Shown piece by piece: positions 51,679-59,534 of a stretch of 64,000 nt of DNA. Position 1 is the stretch's first letter; each line of letters starts with the position of its first letter. A program made the position numbers and the translations under genes. A model generated the notes under the pieces. The model was not told where the DNA came from. It did not search any database and saw nothing but the letters and a program-made list of their open reading frames with translations. The DNA is from Bradyrhizobium retamae. Its GTDB lineage: Bacteria; Pseudomonadota; Alphaproteobacteria; Rhizobiales; Xanthobacteraceae. The DNA is taken from the NCBI RefSeq assembly GCF_001440415.1, contig NZ_LLYA01000158.1, positions 27,530 through 91,529 of the forward strand. Direction: 5' to 3'.

Positions 51679-52521
51679 ATGATGCGTACGGACAGGCTTA
51701 TTTATGGGGTAAAGTGGCTGCTCGATGGAGCAGCCGCGCCCGTGTTCAAGATGCGGCCGCGGCCCTTCGGTCCAGGCTATCAGACGGTGAAGCGCGGGAT
51801 CATCATGTCGGCGATCGACAGCGGCCTGCTTCGCGACGGGAAAGAGCTGCCGCGCGGCTATGGCCTCGCCATGGACGAAAGGGTGGTGGAGTATCCCTGG
51901 CTGTTCTCGCGATTGTCCAAAGTCGGCACCATGCTCGATGCCGGCTCGACCTTCAATCACGACTTTCTCCTGCGTCGCCCTCCGTTGCGGGGCGCCGATC
52001 TCACCATCATGACCCTGGCGCCGGAAAAGCGCTGTTATTGGCATGAGGGGTATTCGTACGTGTTCGGCGATCTCAGGAATACGATGTTTGCCGATCGTGT
52101 GTTCGACACGATCGCCAGCATCTCGACGATCGAACATATTGGCCTGGATAACAGGATGCTCTATACGGGAAAACCGGAGGATGCGGAATCCGATCAAGAT
52201 GGCTTTGTCCCGGCCGTCAAGGAGTTCAAGCGCATTCTCAAGCCCGGTGGCAATTGCCTTATCTCGGTGCCATTTGGCAAGCGCGATAACCTCGGCTGGT
52301 ATCAGGTTTTCGACCGAGCCATGGTCGAAAAGATCGTGGAGACCTTTGGTCCATCGTCGCACCAGATCGACTATTTCGGATATTCGCGCGATGGCTGGTC
52401 CCGGCAATCGGCCGCAGCGCTTGGGAACGCAACAGTATATGACGTCCATACGGGCAAGGGATGGGGCGATGACCTGGCGGCATCGTCACGCGCTGTGGCG
52501 TGCCTACAGTTAACAGCATGA
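51679..52521 (+). CDS. SAM-dependent methyltransferase-like protein
   Basis: A 280-residue protein with the class I methyltransferase pattern in a divergent form: MLDAGSTFNHDFLLRR near residue 92 as motif I, FDTIASISTIEHIGLDN near 145 as the motif IV region, and FKRILKPGGNCLISVPFGKR near 190 as motif VI. The N-terminal 60 residues are family-specific. It is likely to methylate a sugar or a chain terminus of the polysaccharide. ATG 51679 or 51682 could start it. Its last codons overlap the acetyltransferase gene (ATGA). Confidence 0.75.
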   Translation: MMRTDRLIYGVKWLLDGAAAPVFKMRPRPFGPGYQTVKRGIIMSAIDSGLLRDGKELPRGYGLAMDERVVEYPWLFSRLSKVGTMLDAGSTFNHDFLLRRPPLRGADLTIMTLAPEKRCYWHEGYSYVFGDLRNTMFADRVFDTIASISTIEHIGLDNRMLYTGKPEDAESDQDGFVPAVKEFKRILKPGGNCLISVPFGKRDNLGWYQVFDRAMVEKIVETFGPSSHQIDYFGYSRDGWSRQSAAALGNATVYDVHTGKGWGDDLAASSRAVACLQLTA

Positions 52522-53087
52522 ACGTCGATTACCTGATTCAGCGGCTGATCGGGCGAGCGACCTGCCGGTTGCAGCGCGACGCCGTGCTCGGCTCTCGGGC
52601 AAGGATCAGAAACATCCGGGGCGATACGGACAAGATCGTCGTCGGCCAACATAGTCGTATCCTGGGAGAGCTCTTGACGTTCGCGCACGGCGGAGAGATC
52701 AAGATCGGCGAGTGGTGTTATGTCGGAGAAGATAGTCGGATCTGGTCGGGCGCTTCCATCGTCATCGGCAATCGCGTTCTGATCTCGCACTCTGTCAATA
52801 TATTCGACAACCTCACCCATCCACTTCGGGCGGCGAAACGGCACGAACAGATCAGGCAAATCTTCACCCGCGGCCATCCGCGCGAAATCTCGCTCGACGA
52901 GAGCCCGGTGACGATCTGCGACGATGCCTGGATCGGCGCCGGCGCAATGGTCCTGCGCGGGGTGACGGTGGGTAAGGGCGGCGTTGTGGCAGCCGGCGCC
53001 GTCGTCACCAAGGATGTCCCGGCCTTTTCCATCGTGGCAGGAAATCCGGCGGAGCGCATCAGGGAGATTCCACCTGATGAAAGGTGA
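52518..53087 (+). CDS. Left-handed beta-helix O-acetyltransferase (LbH family)
   Basis: A 189-residue protein with hexapeptide repeats: IKIGEWCYVGEDSRIWSGAS, IVIGNRVLISHSVNIFDN with the catalytic His of the maltose-acetyltransferase type, ICDDAWIGAGAMVLRGVT, and GKGGVVAAGAVVTKDVPAFS with IVAGNPAERI at the end. It transfers an acetyl or other acyl group from acyl-CoA to a sugar hydroxyl. ATG 52518 overlaps the previous stop; its own end overlaps the next gene by 11 bp. Confidence 0.85.
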   Translation: MNVDYLIQRLIGRATCRLQRDAVLGSRARIRNIRGDTDKIVVGQHSRILGELLTFAHGGEIKIGEWCYVGEDSRIWSGASIVIGNRVLISHSVNIFDNLTHPLRAAKRHEQIRQIFTRGHPREISLDESPVTICDDAWIGAGAMVLRGVTVGKGGVVAAGAVVTKDVPAFSIVAGNPAERIREIPPDER

Positions 53088-53934
53088 GCAGAAATTCACG
53101 ACGTGGGAAGATGCCGTGGTTTGGCTGCGCAACCAACCGGACCAACGTCAGCTTGTGCTCGACGCGTTCTATGACGACCCTTTGATCGATGCGGCCAAGC
53201 GTTATTTTGCCAGTGCCGAATGGCAGGCGGTTTCGAAGTTTTTGGAGAATCGGACCGGCAAGGCGCTCGACGTCGGCGCCGGGCGCGGAATTGCGAGCTA
53301 CGCGCTGGCGCGAAGCGGATTTGTGGTCACTGCGCTCGAGCCTGACCCCAGCGGCGTGGTCGGGACGGCGGCGATCCGCGGGCTTGCGGCCGAGGCTGGC
53401 TTGCCGATCGAGGTGGTCGAGGAGTTTTCCGAGCGTCTCCCGTTCGCTGACGGCGTGTTCGATGTCGTGTTCGCGCGGGCCGTGCTGCACCATATGCGCG
53501 ATCTCGACAGCGCCTGCCGGGAAATGTTCCGCGTGCTTCGCCCCGGAGGAATGCTCATTGCCGCGCGCGAACACGTGATCAGCAGGGAATCCGATCTCGG
53601 AGCATTCCTCGATCAACATCCCCTGCATCACCTCTATGGCGGCGAGCACGCGTATCTTCTCGATCGATATATCGGCGCGTTGAGGAATGCGGGGTTTGCT
53701 GCGATCGAGGTGCTGTCGCCGCTCAAGAGCCCGATCAATCTGTTTCCCCATACAATCGAGACGCTGCGGGCGACCGTCGTGGAGAGATTGACGGACAAGG
53801 TTCCGGTCAGGCCCATTTGGCGCGCCGCGCTCGCTTCCAGGAGCGTCCTCACCTCGCTGCTTTCGATGGCAGAGCGCTTTGACAACCGGCCCGGCCGACT
53901 TTACTCGTTTGTCTGTCACAAGGCGCAGTCATGA
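53077..53934 (+). CDS. SAM-dependent methyltransferase (Methyltransf_11 type)
   Basis: A 285-residue protein with a clear class I fold: motif I ALDVGAGRGIASYALARSG near residue 63, an acidic residue after it (ALEPDPS), FDVVFARAVLHHMRDLD near 128 and EMFRVLRPGGMLIAARE near 146. It is one of two methyltransferases in the cluster and probably decorates a sugar. ATG 53077 overlaps the acetyltransferase end; the gene ends in an ATGA overlap with the epimerase. Confidence 0.85.
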   Translation: MKGEQKFTTWEDAVVWLRNQPDQRQLVLDAFYDDPLIDAAKRYFASAEWQAVSKFLENRTGKALDVGAGRGIASYALARSGFVVTALEPDPSGVVGTAAIRGLAAEAGLPIEVVEEFSERLPFADGVFDVVFARAVLHHMRDLDSACREMFRVLRPGGMLIAAREHVISRESDLGAFLDQHPLHHLYGGEHAYLLDRYIGALRNAGFAAIEVLSPLKSPINLFPHTIETLRATVVERLTDKVPVRPIWRAALASRSVLTSLLSMAERFDNRPGRLYSFVCHKAQS

Positions 53935-54860
53935 TCATCTGGGTTACCGGCGCCAATGGCTTCATTGGCCGGCATCTCGTTCGAGTGATGGCCGATCGGG
54001 GCTATCGCGTTCATGGCATCGGTCACGGCGCGATCGGCGACGCCGAAAGGCATCGCATCGGTCTCGGGCATTGGCTGAACGGCGAAATCGATGCGGCCAA
54101 TCTCAACGCGCTTGCGGAGCACTCCGGACTGCCGTCGACGATTTTCCATCTGGCCGGCGGGTCGTCGGTCGGGTTGTCGATCGCGCAGCCGTTTGAGGAT
54201 TTTTCGCGCACCGTTACGAGCACGGCCAGACTGCTGGAGTGGCTCCGCGGTGCCGCCAGGGATTGTCGCTTGATTGTCGCGTCGAGCGCGGCAGTCTATG
54301 GAGACGGTCATGGGGGAGCGATTGCGGTGGATGCCGCAACGCTTCCGATGTCGCCTTATGGGCAGCACAAGCTGATGATGGAGCAACTCTGCCGAAGCTA
54401 TGCCGTCACCTTTGGCATACGCAGCACGGTGGCGCGGCTGTTCTCGGTCTACGGCCCAAGCTTGCGCAAGCAATTGCCATGGGACATCTGCTCCCGCTTG
54501 CAAGCTGGTGAGCGGAATCTGGTGTTGGGAGGAACAGGTGAGGAGGTGCGGGACTGGACCGATGTTCGCGACGTCGCCCGGCTGTTGGCCGTGATCGGCG
54601 GAACGCCGCAGACAGAGACCTTTCAAGTGATCAACGCTGGCTCCGGTCTTGGAACGACGGTGGCACGGGTTGCTACCATGCTTGCAGAATACTGGGGCGG
54701 AACCGTATCGGTACGATATTCGGGCATTGTACGCGCCGGCGATCCGTCAAGTCTGCTGGCGGACGACGCAACGCTCCGCGCTTTGCCCTTCGACTGGACG
54801 ATCCCGGCTGAACAGGGCTTTGCGGACTATGTCTCGTGGTTCAAGGGTCAGAGCCGGTGA
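53931..54860 (+). CDS. NAD-dependent epimerase/dehydratase (extended SDR)
   Basis: A 309-residue extended SDR. TGANGFIGRHLV at residue 6 binds NAD, VASSAAVYGDGHG near 122 contains the catalytic Ser, and YGQHKLMMEQ near 146 has the Tyr-x-x-x-Lys pair. The C-terminal substrate domain includes VRDWTDVRDVARLL. It acts on a nucleotide sugar as 4-epimerase, dehydratase or reductase; sequence alone does not separate these. Start and stop codons overlap both neighbours, showing coupled expression. Confidence 0.87.
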   Translation: MIIWVTGANGFIGRHLVRVMADRGYRVHGIGHGAIGDAERHRIGLGHWLNGEIDAANLNALAEHSGLPSTIFHLAGGSSVGLSIAQPFEDFSRTVTSTARLLEWLRGAARDCRLIVASSAAVYGDGHGGAIAVDAATLPMSPYGQHKLMMEQLCRSYAVTFGIRSTVARLFSVYGPSLRKQLPWDICSRLQAGERNLVLGGTGEEVRDWTDVRDVARLLAVIGGTPQTETFQVINAGSGLGTTVARVATMLAEYWGGTVSVRYSGIVRAGDPSSLLADDATLRALPFDWTIPAEQGFADYVSWFKGQSR

Positions 54861-56029
54861 ACGAGGGGGCGCCGCTGCGTCTCGCTTTTACGCATATTCC
54901 CCGCAGGCTCTGGGCCGGCGGTTACAACTATCAAAGCAATCTATTTCAGGCGCTGAGCAAGTTCCGCACCGGCGAGTTTGCGCCTATCCTGTTTGCCGGG
55001 TCCGGTGACGATGATGCCGAGCTTGCGCCGCTTGCCGCGATACCTGGTGTGGAGGTGGTGCGATCGGCGGCGTTCGACGGTCGTGCCGGTCTAGCTGCCG
55101 CGCTGGCGTGGGGATTGGACCGGGAGGCGGTGGCGGAATTCCGGACGCATCGCGTCGATGCCATCTTCGAAGCTGCCCGCTTCTTTGGCTGGCGACTGCC
55201 TTATCCCGCAGTAGCATGGTTTCCCGATTTTCAGCATCGACGATTGCCGCAGCTTTTTCCGGCGGCGGCGCGGTGGCGTCGCGAAGCCGGCTTCCGAATG
55301 CAGATCGCATCCGGGCGCACCGTCATGCTGAGCAGCGAAAGCTCGCATCGCGACTTCCGGAAGTTCTATCCCGGAGCGAAGAACGAGGTCTGTGTGGTTC
55401 GTTTCGCAACCGGGCCGTCGCCGGCGTTCCTGACCGCAAATCCTGCTGAGATCGTTGCGCAATATCAGTTGCCTGAAAAGTATTTCTACCTGCCAAATCA
55501 GTTCTACACGCACAAGAATCACCAGGTGGTCGTCGATGCGCTGGCCATCCTGGCGGAGCGAGGGTTCGACACGGTCGTGTGCGCCTCGGGCAGCACCGAA
55601 GATCGGCGCGAGCGAGGCTATTTCGATGAGGTCATGGCGGGCGTCCGAAGTCGCGGGCTCGAAAAGCGCTTCCGTCATCTGGGACTGATTCCGCTTTCGC
55701 ATGTTTACGCATTGCTGCGGGCGTGCACCGCGCTGATAAATCCGTCCCGATCGGAGGGATGGAGCACAACCGTCGAGGAGGCGAAATCGTTTGGCGTGCC
55801 GATGATACTGTCTGATCTTGACGTCCACCGCGAACAGACCAACGATACGGCGAGCTATTTCGGGACGGATGATCCCGCGACCCTGGCCGATCACCTCGTA
55901 GGCGCGTCGCAGGATTCTCAAGTTTCAGTGGTTCGTAAGGTCGTCCCGCATCAGGAGTACCGAGTCGCAGCATTTGCGGCGGATTTTGCCAACACAATTC
56001 ATCGAGCCATGCAGGTTTCGCCATCCTGA
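54857..56029 (+). CDS. GT4-family glycosyltransferase
   Basis: A 390-residue GT-B enzyme. The N-terminal domain begins APLRLAFTHIPRRLWAGGYN; the C-terminal donor domain has YFYLPNQFYTHKNHQVVVDA near residue 210, LGLIPLSHVYALLRACTALI and SRSEGWSTTVEEAKSFGVP, which is the E-x7-E motif of retaining GT4 transferases. GTG 54857 overlaps the epimerase stop (GTGA). It is the last gene of the tightly packed rightward set and converges with the gene at 56058. Confidence 0.86.
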   Translation: MNEGAPLRLAFTHIPRRLWAGGYNYQSNLFQALSKFRTGEFAPILFAGSGDDDAELAPLAAIPGVEVVRSAAFDGRAGLAAALAWGLDREAVAEFRTHRVDAIFEAARFFGWRLPYPAVAWFPDFQHRRLPQLFPAAARWRREAGFRMQIASGRTVMLSSESSHRDFRKFYPGAKNEVCVVRFATGPSPAFLTANPAEIVAQYQLPEKYFYLPNQFYTHKNHQVVVDALAILAERGFDTVVCASGSTEDRRERGYFDEVMAGVRSRGLEKRFRHLGLIPLSHVYALLRACTALINPSRSEGWSTTVEEAKSFGVPMILSDLDVHREQTNDTASYFGTDDPATLADHLVGASQDSQVSVVRKVVPHQEYRVAAFAADFANTIHRAMQVSPS

Positions 56030-56057
56030 AAACTTCGCTGCAGGATCGGGGGCAGTC

Positions 56058-56924
56058 TTAGTCAAAAACCGGATTGAACATTCTTGGATTCCAACCGAAG
56101 TCTTCTCGCGCGGGGGTGGAATCGAACGCCATATCTTTCGTCATTCGGGTGCCCATTGCCGCGTTTGCGCCGGGAAAAAGTGGTTTTGCAATGATAAAGG
56201 CCGCCCTCCACCAGAAAGGCGATATTGAAACAGTACGCCGCGGCAGCCGCAGCCCGTCAAAAATTCGGCCGATCATTTCGCGGTAAGTAAGAGTTTCACC
56301 GCCAGGCAAGGAATAGACCTTTCTGGCTGCGGCCGGACTGGATGCGGCGGAAATGGCTCCGATCGCCAGATCCTCCGCGTGCACCGGTTGCCGCAAGCCT
56401 CGCCCTCCGCCGACAATAGGCATAAAGCCAAATCTACGGATAAGCTTCGACAACGGCGTAATATTGCGATCTCGACCTTCGGCATAAATGAGCGTCGGAC
56501 GCAATATCGTCCAACCAACGTTGCTTTGATCACAAAGTGCGGCGATTTCTCGCTCTGCCTCAGCGAGTTTCTTTAGGGTCTCTCGCTCAGAGACGATTTC
56601 ACTATCAATTTTTGTTATGATGCTGGTCGAACTGAAGACAACGACTCGCTTCAATAAGGGATTGAAAAGGTACGGAAGCGCCGTCGGCAACAGGATCGCG
56701 CTTGCTGTGCAGTATAGTGTCGCAAATGGGGGAAGCCGGAATGCCTCAGGATTCTTTAGATCCCCTTGGAACCAGTCAACGCCAGCTCTGGCTTGCCGGG
56801 ATCTGGAGATAGCAAGCGGTCGCTGTCCGCCGCGGACGAGGTGCTCAACGATATAACCACCCGTGACCCCGGTGGCGCCTATCACCAGGCTTTTCGCCTG
56901 TTTCGAATCTGTTTTCGCGTCCAC
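56058..56924 (-). CDS. Atypical SDR / NAD(P)-binding epimerase-like protein
   Basis: A 288-residue protein with an N-terminal nucleotide-binding motif VIGATGVTGGYIVEHL and a Rossmann core (VVVFSSTSI near residue 93). The Tyr-x-x-x-Lys pair of true epimerases is not present at the expected place (SERETLKKLAEAEREI). WTILRPTLIYAEGRDRN and PVHAEDLAIGAI are typical of the atypical NmrA/complex-I type of the group. It is the only leftward gene in the middle of the polysaccharide locus. Function unknown; a reductase or lipid-carrier-sugar epimerase partner is possible. Confidence 0.78.
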   Translation of the reverse strand: MDAKTDSKQAKSLVIGATGVTGGYIVEHLVRGGQRPLAISRSRQARAGVDWFQGDLKNPEAFRLPPFATLYCTASAILLPTALPYLFNPLLKRVVVFSSTSIITKIDSEIVSERETLKKLAEAEREIAALCDQSNVGWTILRPTLIYAEGRDRNITPLSKLIRRFGFMPIVGGGRGLRQPVHAEDLAIGAISAASSPAAARKVYSLPGGETLTYREMIGRIFDGLRLPRRTVSISPFWWRAAFIIAKPLFPGANAAMGTRMTKDMAFDSTPAREDFGWNPRMFNPVFD

Positions 56925-57276
56925 CTAGCCTACTCGCTCTCGAACCCCAAATAATTGGGCGCAGGATGAGTTCTCGCATTCATAAAGCATTAGCGCCAGT
57001 ATTCAAAGCGATGCAAATCAGTCGAGTCTTTCTCCAACGGCTCAAGAACGACTTATCGATGGCCGGCGTCAGCAGGCTCGACGCCGCATGGCGAAAGTTT
57101 CGGTGAGGGAACGCCCTGACAGGGCTACTGATCCATCATGGACATACAAGATATTGAAAGTGATAGCAGCTTCGGCTATCTGGTGTGCCGGCCGTGGTTG
57201 CACAATTGTTGGGACAACGTACGATACTGGGATGGGTCGTCGGGCGCTCTTTGGCGCGAACCGCAAAGGGTGATGC
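56925..57276. other. Gene-free stretch between divergent epimerase-like and wlbA genes
   Basis: Short frames here (for example 57088-57273) have no recognisable motif and no convincing ribosome site. The stretch must hold the promoters for the leftward SDR gene and the rightward wlb genes. It is more A+T-rich than the preceding operon and may be a scar from insertion or loss of DNA, as the adjacent wlbA also has an internal deletion. Confidence 0.4.
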
Positions 57277-57819
57277 GTGATCAAGTTTGGCTTGCTAGGC
57301 TGCGGGCGCATTGCGAAACGCCACTCCGATCTTCTTGGGGGCGGCCACATCTCAGGAGCCGAGCTCGTTGCGGTCTGCGACGAGGTGCGTGAGCGCGCTG
57401 ACGCCATTGCCGCGAAGTTTAACGTGCCGGCATTCTACGATATCGATGATTTTCTTGGCCGAAAGGATATCCAGGCGGTTTCGGTGCTGACACCCAGCGG
57501 CATGCATCCCGCTCATGTCATTGCCGCGGCCAAAGCGGGCAAGCACGTTATCGTCGAAAAGCCGATGGCTCTTCGTCTTGACAAAGACGTAATTGAGAAG
57601 TTTTCCGTCAATCCGCCAAACGTCTACGGCTTTGGTCATCAGGCGTATTACGAGCACGTCATTAAATGCCTCAACAACCAGAGTTCCGCGCTCGTTGACG
57701 GTCTACAGGGTCGCAAAATTCTCGAACTGATATCCGCGTTGTACGAGTCGATTGAAACGGGCAAAGAAGTTTCGGTGAATTTCGTTCCGCAGTTGTGTCG
57801 CCTTGGGGAGCTGCCGTGA
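57277..57819 (+). CDS. wlbA: UDP-GlcNAcA 3-dehydrogenase (WlbA/WbpB, Gfo/Idh family), internally deleted
   Basis: Only 180 residues against about 350 in the family. Residues 1-101 are the NAD domain (FGLLGCGRIAKRHSDLL; VSVLTPSGMHPAHVIAAAKA; VIVEKPMALRLD). Residues 105-175 are the extreme C-terminus (VIEKFSVNPPNVYGFGHQAY; LVDGLQGRKILELISALYES). The reading passes without a stop from one to the other near 57583-57591, so about 150-170 codons, the sugar-binding sheet with its lysine/histidine, are missing in frame. WlbA oxidises C3 of UDP-GlcNAc-uronic acid. The product here is probably inactive. GTG 57277 is the start; the end overlaps wlbB. Confidence 0.8.
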   Translation: MIKFGLLGCGRIAKRHSDLLGGGHISGAELVAVCDEVRERADAIAAKFNVPAFYDIDDFLGRKDIQAVSVLTPSGMHPAHVIAAAKAGKHVIVEKPMALRLDKDVIEKFSVNPPNVYGFGHQAYYEHVIKCLNNQSSALVDGLQGRKILELISALYESIETGKEVSVNFVPQLCRLGELP

Positions 57820-58283
57820 GTGAACCCACGATTCGACACGTATGTGTGCGTGATGTGCGATTCGGCGCCCGTGTAAGCATCGTGGAGCCCTGCAATCTCT
57901 ACGGCTGCGAAATTGGAGATGACTGTTTCATCGGTCCCTTCACCGAGGTCCAGAAAGGTGTACGCATCGGCGCACGCACGCGAGTTCAGTCTCATGCCTT
58001 CGTATGCGAGCTTGTTGATATCGGCGATGACTGCTTTATCGGTCACGGAGTAACGTTCGTTAACGACACGTTTTCCACCGGGCGGCCGGCTGGTGGTCGC
58101 AAAGAGTTGTGGCGTTCTACAACTATCGGCAATCGCGTCTCCATTGGATCCGGCGCGACTATTCTTCCGGTCAGAATTTGCGACGACGTGGTAGTCGGTG
58201 CGGGTGCCGTCGTTACAAAGGACATCACAGCATCAGGATCTTACGTTGGAAATCCGGCGCGGCGTATTCAGGCGCTTCCGTAG
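57816..58283 (+). CDS. wlbB: UDP-2-acetamido-3-amino-2,3-dideoxyglucuronate N-acetyltransferase (WlbB/WbpD)
   Basis: A 155-residue left-handed beta-helix protein. CEIGDDCFIGPFTEVQKGVR, IGARTRVQSHAFVCELVDIG and DDCFIGHGVTFVNDTFSTGR are hexapeptide coils; IGNRVSIGSGATILPVRICD and VVVGAGAVVTKDI match WlbB/WbpD closely. The enzyme acetylates the C3 amino group made by the aminotransferase encoded next. GTG 57816 overlaps the wlbA stop. It is intact, in contrast to wlbA. Confidence 0.87.
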   Translation: MSEPTIRHVCVRDVRFGARVSIVEPCNLYGCEIGDDCFIGPFTEVQKGVRIGARTRVQSHAFVCELVDIGDDCFIGHGVTFVNDTFSTGRPAGGRKELWRSTTIGNRVSIGSGATILPVRICDDVVVGAGAVVTKDITASGSYVGNPARRIQALP

Positions 58284-58321
58284 CGCGTCACTATTGGATG
58301 TCTGAAAGAAAGTTCCTGCCG

Positions 58322-59422
58322 ATGGCGGTACCCTACGCCGATCTTCATCTTCAGTACGAAAACATCAAGTCGGAAATCGACGCCGCCATCGCAGCCGTCA
58401 TTCGTGACAGTTCGTTCATTCGCGGGCGTTATGTGGACGCGTTCGAGAGCGCATTTGCGAACGCCGTTGATGCTCCTTACTGCGTGTCTTGCGCCAACGG
58501 CACTGATGCACTCTATATCGCCATGGCTGCGCTGAAGGTAAATTCGGGTGACGAGGTCATCACGACCGCACATTCGTGGATCAGCACTTCGGCCATGATT
58601 ACTCATTCCGGCGCCAACGTGGTGTTTTGTGACACAGAGGCTCAGACTTTTACTGTAGATCCCGCAGCAATTGAAAATGCCATCACTCCGCGTACGGTTG
58701 GAATCATTCCGGTCCATCTTTACGGTCAACCCGCCGACATGGGTGCCATCATGGCAATCGCTCGTAAGCACGGCTTATGGGTGATCGAGGATTGTGCACA
58801 AGCGCATTTAGCGCGGTACGAAGGCCAGCAGGTCGGCACATTTGGTGATGCCGGGACGTACTCCTTTTATCCAGGCAAGAATCTTGGAGCGATGGGTGAT
58901 GCTGGTGCTATCGTCACCAGTCGCTCCGATCTCGCTGAAAGGATGGCGATGCTGGCGCGGCACGGCGGGCTGTTGAAGCATCAACATCGGATAGAGGGAA
59001 TTAACAGCCGTTTGGACGGTCTGCAGGCCGCAATTCTATCCGCCAAGCTGCCGCATCTGCCGCGCTGGACACGAGCTCGGCAGGCTGCTGCTGCGGTCTA
59101 TGACAGCAGTCTCGGTCAGATTGAGGATGTCGTCGTGCCGCAGATCGCTCCTGGTCGTACACACGTCTATCACCTCTACACCATTCAGCATCGGCAACGT
59201 GATGAGCTTGCCGCTCATTTGAAGGCAAACGGCGTGCAGACCGCCGTCAACTATCCCATTGCGCTTCCGTTTCTGGAAGCCTATCGGCGTTTGGGGCTTC
59301 GCCCCGAGCAGTTTCCGAATGCCTATCTGCACCAGAGCCGCATTCTGTCGTTGCCGATGTTCGCCGAAATCACGGCACAGCAGCAGAAGGCCGTAGTCGA
59401 TCTCATCCGCGCCTTTGGTTAG
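58322..59422 (+). CDS. wlbC: DegT/DnrJ/EryC1 sugar aminotransferase (WlbC/WbpE-like)
   Basis: A PLP enzyme of 366 residues. VPYADLHLQYENIKSEIDAA starts the family fold, CANGTDALYIAMAALKVNSG near residue 56 binds the cofactor, VIEDCAQAH near 152 holds the Asp contacting the pyridine nitrogen, and SFYPGKNLGAMGDAGAI near 183 contains the Schiff-base Lys. By position after wlbB it should aminate the 3-keto intermediate of the diacetamido uronic acid pathway. I prefer ATG 58322, with GAAAG upstream, over ATG 58298, which adds eight residues. Confidence 0.85.
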   Translation: MAVPYADLHLQYENIKSEIDAAIAAVIRDSSFIRGRYVDAFESAFANAVDAPYCVSCANGTDALYIAMAALKVNSGDEVITTAHSWISTSAMITHSGANVVFCDTEAQTFTVDPAAIENAITPRTVGIIPVHLYGQPADMGAIMAIARKHGLWVIEDCAQAHLARYEGQQVGTFGDAGTYSFYPGKNLGAMGDAGAIVTSRSDLAERMAMLARHGGLLKHQHRIEGINSRLDGLQAAILSAKLPHLPRWTRARQAAAAVYDSSLGQIEDVVVPQIAPGRTHVYHLYTIQHRQRDELAAHLKANGVQTAVNYPIALPFLEAYRRLGLRPEQFPNAYLHQSRILSLPMFAEITAQQQKAVVDLIRAFG

Positions 59423-59534
59423 TCATGCCCGTCTAGTTGGTTTTTGCTAAGCTTTTTTCACCGACTGAGCAATCTTATCATGCTTCTTCATCCGGTAGCA
59501 GGCTAGAATGACATACTTCTAGCGGACGGTAACG

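Noticed and set aside
57088..57273. A 61-codon forward frame before wlbA
   Set aside because: No ribosome site, no motif, and composition like the surrounding non-coding DNA.
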